From the NCBI GenBank assembly GCA_002298545.1, contig DBKQ01000041.1:54391-63530 (forward strand): DNA of 9,140 nucleotides, written 5' to 3'. Positions 7,271 to 9,140 of this stretch are shown one piece after another (the first letter of the stretch is position 1; every line of letters begins with the position of its first letter). The position numbers and the translations under genes were made by a program. Source of the stretch: Prevotella sp. UBA746 (GTDB lineage: Bacteria; Bacteroidota; Bacteroidia; Bacteroidales; Bacteroidaceae). Under the pieces are notes generated by a model. The model saw only the letters and a list, made by a program, of their open reading frames with translations. It was not told the origin of the DNA and made no database searches.

Positions 7271-8017
7271 TTATTTCTTATAGTTTCTATACACTCCGCC
7301 CGAAGAGGTCGACGGGTTTATATCTTCACCCTCACGAGGGAATGAAGGGATAAATCTCATCTGCTGCTCTATCTGGCGCTGACGCTTGCGCATATAAGCA
7401 CTTGGGTCCTTCGAACTGAACTTACGCGGATTTGGCAACGTGGCAGCTATTAGTGCACACTGGGCTCTCGACAGGTTTGCTGCATCGGTAGAGAAATTGT
7501 CTGTCGCTACGGCATCTACTCCATATATGCCGTCTCCCATTTCTATTGAGTTTAGATAAACCTCCATGATACGCTGTTTGCTCCACATAAATTCTATAAG
7601 CACCGTGAAATATGCCTCAAAACCTTTTCTCACCCACGAACGACCTGGCCACAGAAAGACATTCTTTGCCGTCTGCTGACTTATAGTACTGGCTCCGTGC
7701 TTCTTTTTTCCTTCAAGATTATGCATTGCAGCTTTCTCGATAGCCTTGTAGTCGAAACCGTGGTGCAGCAGGAAGCGCTGGTCTTCGCTTGCCATTACTG
7801 CCACTGGCATATGCGGAGAGATTTCCTCCATCGGCACCCAGTGGTGGTGCATCTTCATCGGCTCCCCCTCGCCCATCTGCTGGAAGCAACGGATAAACAT
7901 CAGCGGCGTGTAGTATACCGGCACGAACCGATATAATACCACAACAAGAATGGTGGAGCCGAAGAAGGCTGCCACCACCCATTTGAATACTTTCCCTACA
8001 ATACCGAGTTTTCTCAT
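7271..8017 (-). CDS. mtgA: Monofunctional biosynthetic peptidoglycan transglycosylase
   Basis: This 248-residue enzyme polymerises lipid II into glycan chains on the periplasmic side of the inner membrane. It has one N-terminal transmembrane segment at about 13-35, then a single GT51 domain: S-E-D-Q-R-F-x-x-H-x-G-F-D at 77-89 with catalytic E78, the G-A-S-T-I-S-Q-Q-T-A-K-N box at 108-119, R-K-G-F-E-A-Y-F around 130-137 followed by E142, and the K-Q-R-I-M-E-V-Y-L-N helix at 147-156. There is no transpeptidase domain; the chain ends about 45 residues after the A-A-T-L-P-N-P-R motif at 191-198. E. coli MtgA is of similar size (242 residues). The stretch after about residue 225 is Pro/Ser/Gly-rich and unlike the core. 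The gene begins 17 nt after the OmpA-type lipoprotein, so the two are likely cotranscribed. Confidence 0.95.
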   Translation of the reverse strand: MRKLGIVGKVFKWVVAAFFGSTILVVVLYRFVPVYYTPLMFIRCFQQMGEGEPMKMHHHWVPMEEISPHMPVAVMASEDQRFLLHHGFDYKAIEKAAMHNLEGKKKHGASTISQQTAKNVFLWPGRSWVRKGFEAYFTVLIEFMWSKQRIMEVYLNSIEMGDGIYGVDAVATDNFSTDAANLSRAQCALIAATLPNPRKFSSKDPSAYMRKRQRQIEQQMRFIPSFPREGEDINPSTSSGGVYRNYKK

Positions 8018-8034
8018 TTCTGTTTGTTGGGATA

Positions 8035-8736
8035 TTAGTTAAGCTTGCCTTGCTGAGCCTCTTTCACCATCTGCTCGCTGGCATACATGTAAATCTCTAC
8101 ACGGCGGTTCTGGTCTTGTCCTGCCTTGGTACTGTTGTCTGCCACTGGCTCTGAACTGCCTTTCCCCACTACATTCTTAAACTGGCTGTTTGCGACTCCG
8201 GCTGCCTTGAGATAGTCTACTACCGACTGTGCTCTCTGCTGCGAGAGTTCCAGATTCTTCTGTGCGCTCTGCTCTGCGGTTGAGTTTCTCCAGCCTTGGT
8301 TATCTGTATGTCCGTATGCATCAATTGCACACGTAGAATATTTCTTCATCAGCTTTGCAAGGTTGTCGAGATTTGTCTTGCTTGCCGAACTGAGTTCTGA
8401 AGAACTTGTCTTAAACAACAATCCGCTGTCGAATGTTATCTTCACTGCCTTCAGGCCATTGACATCTGTCACCTCTTCCACTTTTGCATTGTTCAGCTCA
8501 GCTTCAGCTTCGGCCTTTACCTTATCCATATGCTTGCCGATAAGTGCTCCGGCTCCTGTTCCTACTGCTGTTCCGATGGCTGCACCAACTGCCGTGTTTC
8601 CGGCAATCTTACCGATTATCGCACCGATTACGGCACCGCCACCTGCTCCGATAAGAGCTCCATTACCTGTATTGTTTCCACAGCTTACTACTGCTGCCGC
8701 ACACAAACCGAGTGTTGCAATCTTAATACTATTCAT
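8035..8736 (-). CDS. OmpA-family lipoprotein with glycine-zipper segment
   Basis: This 233-residue envelope protein has a lipoprotein signal ending A-A-V-V-S-C, so C19 should be lipidated after cleavage. Residues 26-67 are a glycine zipper: G-A-L-I-G-A-G-G-G-A-V-I-G-A-I-I-G followed by further A-x-G-x-x-x-G repeats, able to insert in or pack against a membrane. A short charged Ala/Glu-rich helix (71-90) leads into an OmpA C-terminal domain at about 97-217, with G-H-T-D-N-Q-G (142-148), L-S-Q-Q-R-A (164-169) and N-R-R-V-E-I-Y-M (210-217). By analogy with OmpA, D145 and R168 would hold the diaminopimelate of peptidoglycan. They are 23 residues apart because the loop between them is longer than usual. 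This is the layout of YiaD-like proteins tethering outer membrane to cell wall. It is first in its operon, behind a good promoter. The precise role is not known from sequence. Confidence 0.93.
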   Translation of the reverse strand: MNSIKIATLGLCAAAVVSCGNNTGNGALIGAGGGAVIGAIIGKIAGNTAVGAAIGTAVGTGAGALIGKHMDKVKAEAEAELNNAKVEEVTDVNGLKAVKITFDSGLLFKTSSSELSSASKTNLDNLAKLMKKYSTCAIDAYGHTDNQGWRNSTAEQSAQKNLELSQQRAQSVVDYLKAAGVANSQFKNVVGKGSSEPVADNSTKAGQDQNRRVEIYMYASEQMVKEAQQGKLN

Positions 8737-8806
8737 AACCTATTCTTTTTATCGTTAATTATTTACCGGCACTTATGGACACTACGTGCCTTGCGCCGTT
8801 TAGATG

Positions 8807-8838
8807 CAAAGTTAAATCTTTTATTACACACATCCAAA
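8807..8838 (-). promoter_or_regulatory. Bacteroidetes-type promoter for the OmpA lipoprotein-mtgA unit
   Basis: On the minus strand, TTTG (8838-8835) is followed by a 20-nt spacer and then TAACTTTG (8814-8807), an exact match to the TTTG-N(19-21)-TAnnTTTG consensus of the primary sigma factor of Bacteroidetes. Transcription should begin near 8800, leaving a leader of about 65 nt before the ATG at 8736. It is the only promoter in the window with both boxes at good spacing. Confidence 0.8.
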
Positions 8839-8914
8839 ATTTATGTAACAAAAAAAAATTAAATGTCATGTGCATAGCTTAAAACTCTTCTTACGCGCAC
8901 ATATAATTATTTTT

Positions 8915-8945
8915 TGCCAAAAAGTGTCAAAGTATCATTTTGGCA
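8915..8945. repeat. 8-bp inverted repeat enclosing one AAGTATCAT copy
   Basis: TGCCAAAA (8915-8922) and TTTTGGCA (8938-8945) are perfect complements around a 15-nt spacer containing most of the leftmost AAGTATCAT copy. Another TGCCA (8976-8980) lies just before the inverted copy at 8991, so TGCCA and ATGATACTT are associated twice at different distances. Confidence 0.75.
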
Positions 8946-8990
8946 TTTAAATTAGTACATAACCCATTGTTTATATGCCACTTATAGCGA

Positions 8991-9026
8991 ATGATACTTT
9001 TCCGATTATTCAACAAAAAGTATCAT
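8991..9026. repeat. Perfect 11-bp inverted repeat
   Basis: ATGATACTTTT (8991-9001) and AAAAGTATCAT (9016-9026) are exact reverse complements separated by 14 nt. As RNA this would be a weak AU-rich hairpin; as DNA it is a plausible dimer-binding site. It is not followed by a U run on the minus strand, so it is a poor terminator for the gene ending at 9089. Confidence 0.85.
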
Positions 9027-9038
9027 AAAAAGTATCAT
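9015..9038 (+). repeat. Perfect tandem duplication of a 12-mer
   Basis: AAAAAGTATCAT occurs twice head to tail with no mismatch (9015-9026 and 9027-9038). The 12-nt period would place the copies slightly more than one helical turn apart, on nearly the same face of DNA. A further half-matching copy follows at 9048-9056. Confidence 0.9.
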
Positions 9039-9088
9039 AATATCGGTAAGTATCATTGAAGCAGATATCAAGTACGCAAGTTTCTCTG

Positions 9089-9140
9089 TCATATCCCGAA
9101 GGAGCGGATTGGCCTAACGGAGGTGTTGTAACTACCGTTA
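9089..9140 (-). CDS. 3' end of an unidentified gene ending in an S-V-R-P-I-R tail
   Basis: On the minus strand one frame enters from the right edge and ends at TGA (9091-9089). It encodes 16 complete residues, N-G-S-Y-N-T-S-V-R-P-I-R-S-F-G-I. A terminal 'G-x-S-V-R-P-V/I-R' is common in secreted Bacteroidetes proteins, for example those with the Fibrobacter succinogenes major paralogous (FISUMP) domain, where it closes the domain. This suggests, but does not prove, that the missing gene encodes a surface or secreted protein of that sort. It points the same way as the lipoprotein gene but is 352 nt away with a separate promoter between. Confidence 0.55.
   Translation of the reverse strand, partial: NGSYNTSVRPIRSFGI

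Larger units (their letters stand above)
8930..9056. repeat. Cluster of five AAGTATCAT 9-mers
   Basis: Exact copies occur at 8930-8938, 9018-9026, 9030-9038 and 9048-9056 on the plus strand, and at 8991-8999 inverted. A degraded relative, AAGTGTCAA, sits at 8922-8930. Start-to-start spacings are 61, 27, 12 and 18 nt. Four of the five have at least three A before the G, giving AAAGTATCAT. The cluster lies about 90-220 bp upstream of the lipoprotein promoter and directly behind the gene that ends at 9089. Candidate roles are regulator operators, arm-type recombinase sites or remains of a small element; sequence alone does not decide. Confidence 0.85.
8737..9088. other. 352-bp AT-rich intergenic region with promoter and short repeats
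   Basis: No convincing coding frame is present. From right to left it is the 3' flank of the gene ending at 9089, then a cluster of AAGTATCAT repeats and inverted repeats (8915-9056), then about 75 bp of AT-rich sequence with an oligo-A run near 8850-8858, then the lipoprotein promoter and its leader. The leader holds a small GC stem, GGCAC at 8768-8772 with GTGCC at 8786-8790. There is no strong GC-rich terminator for the upstream gene. Confidence 0.8.

Noticed and set aside
8363..8758. 131-codon plus-strand frame rich in Ala and Pro opposite the lipoprotein
   Set aside because: Its composition is the mirror image of the glycine zipper on the other strand, as expected for a shadow frame.
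9115..9140. TAACGG/CCGTTA inverted repeat at the right edge as a terminator
   Set aside because: The pairing falls inside the reading frame of the partial gene and is not followed by a T run within the window.

Overview
The window reads as ordinary chromosome of a Bacteroidales bacterium, most plausibly Prevotella-like. This placement is inference. It rests on Bacteroidetes-type promoters (TAnnTTTG, in one case with an upstream TTTG), the absence of Shine-Dalgarno sequences before the genes, A-rich leaders, and a C-terminus of the form S-V-R-P-I-R on the gene that enters from the right edge. There is no RNA gene, CRISPR array, insertion sequence, transposase or phage gene.

Left edge (1-540): the first 84 residues of a class A penicillin-binding protein on the minus strand, then a 286-bp divergent intergenic region with promoter-like boxes facing both ways. 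Plus-strand block (541-3303): pyrB and pyrI, the catalytic and regulatory chains of aspartate carbamoyltransferase, then glyA, serine hydroxymethyltransferase. The block ends at a 20-bp perfect stem (3324-3364) that also serves the converging minus-strand genes.

Minus-strand block (8736 down to 3373), in order of transcription: an OmpA-type lipoprotein with a glycine zipper; mtgA, a monofunctional peptidoglycan glycosyltransferase, 17 nt downstream; a UvrD/PcrA-type helicase about 100 nt further on; and an anchored serine hydrolase of the beta-lactamase fold, 3 nt after the helicase stop. The first two fit together as envelope genes, one binding peptidoglycan and the other polymerising it. 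The helicase-hydrolase pair is tightly spaced but has no obvious shared job.

Right edge (8737-9140): a good Bacteroidetes promoter for the lipoprotein, then about 250 bp of AT-rich DNA with five copies of the 9-mer AAGTATCAT (four direct, one inverted), including a perfect tandem of a 12-mer. Beyond it is the extreme 3' end of another minus-strand gene. The repeat cluster is the least explained signal here. I see no convincing novel multi-gene system; the other findings are modest.
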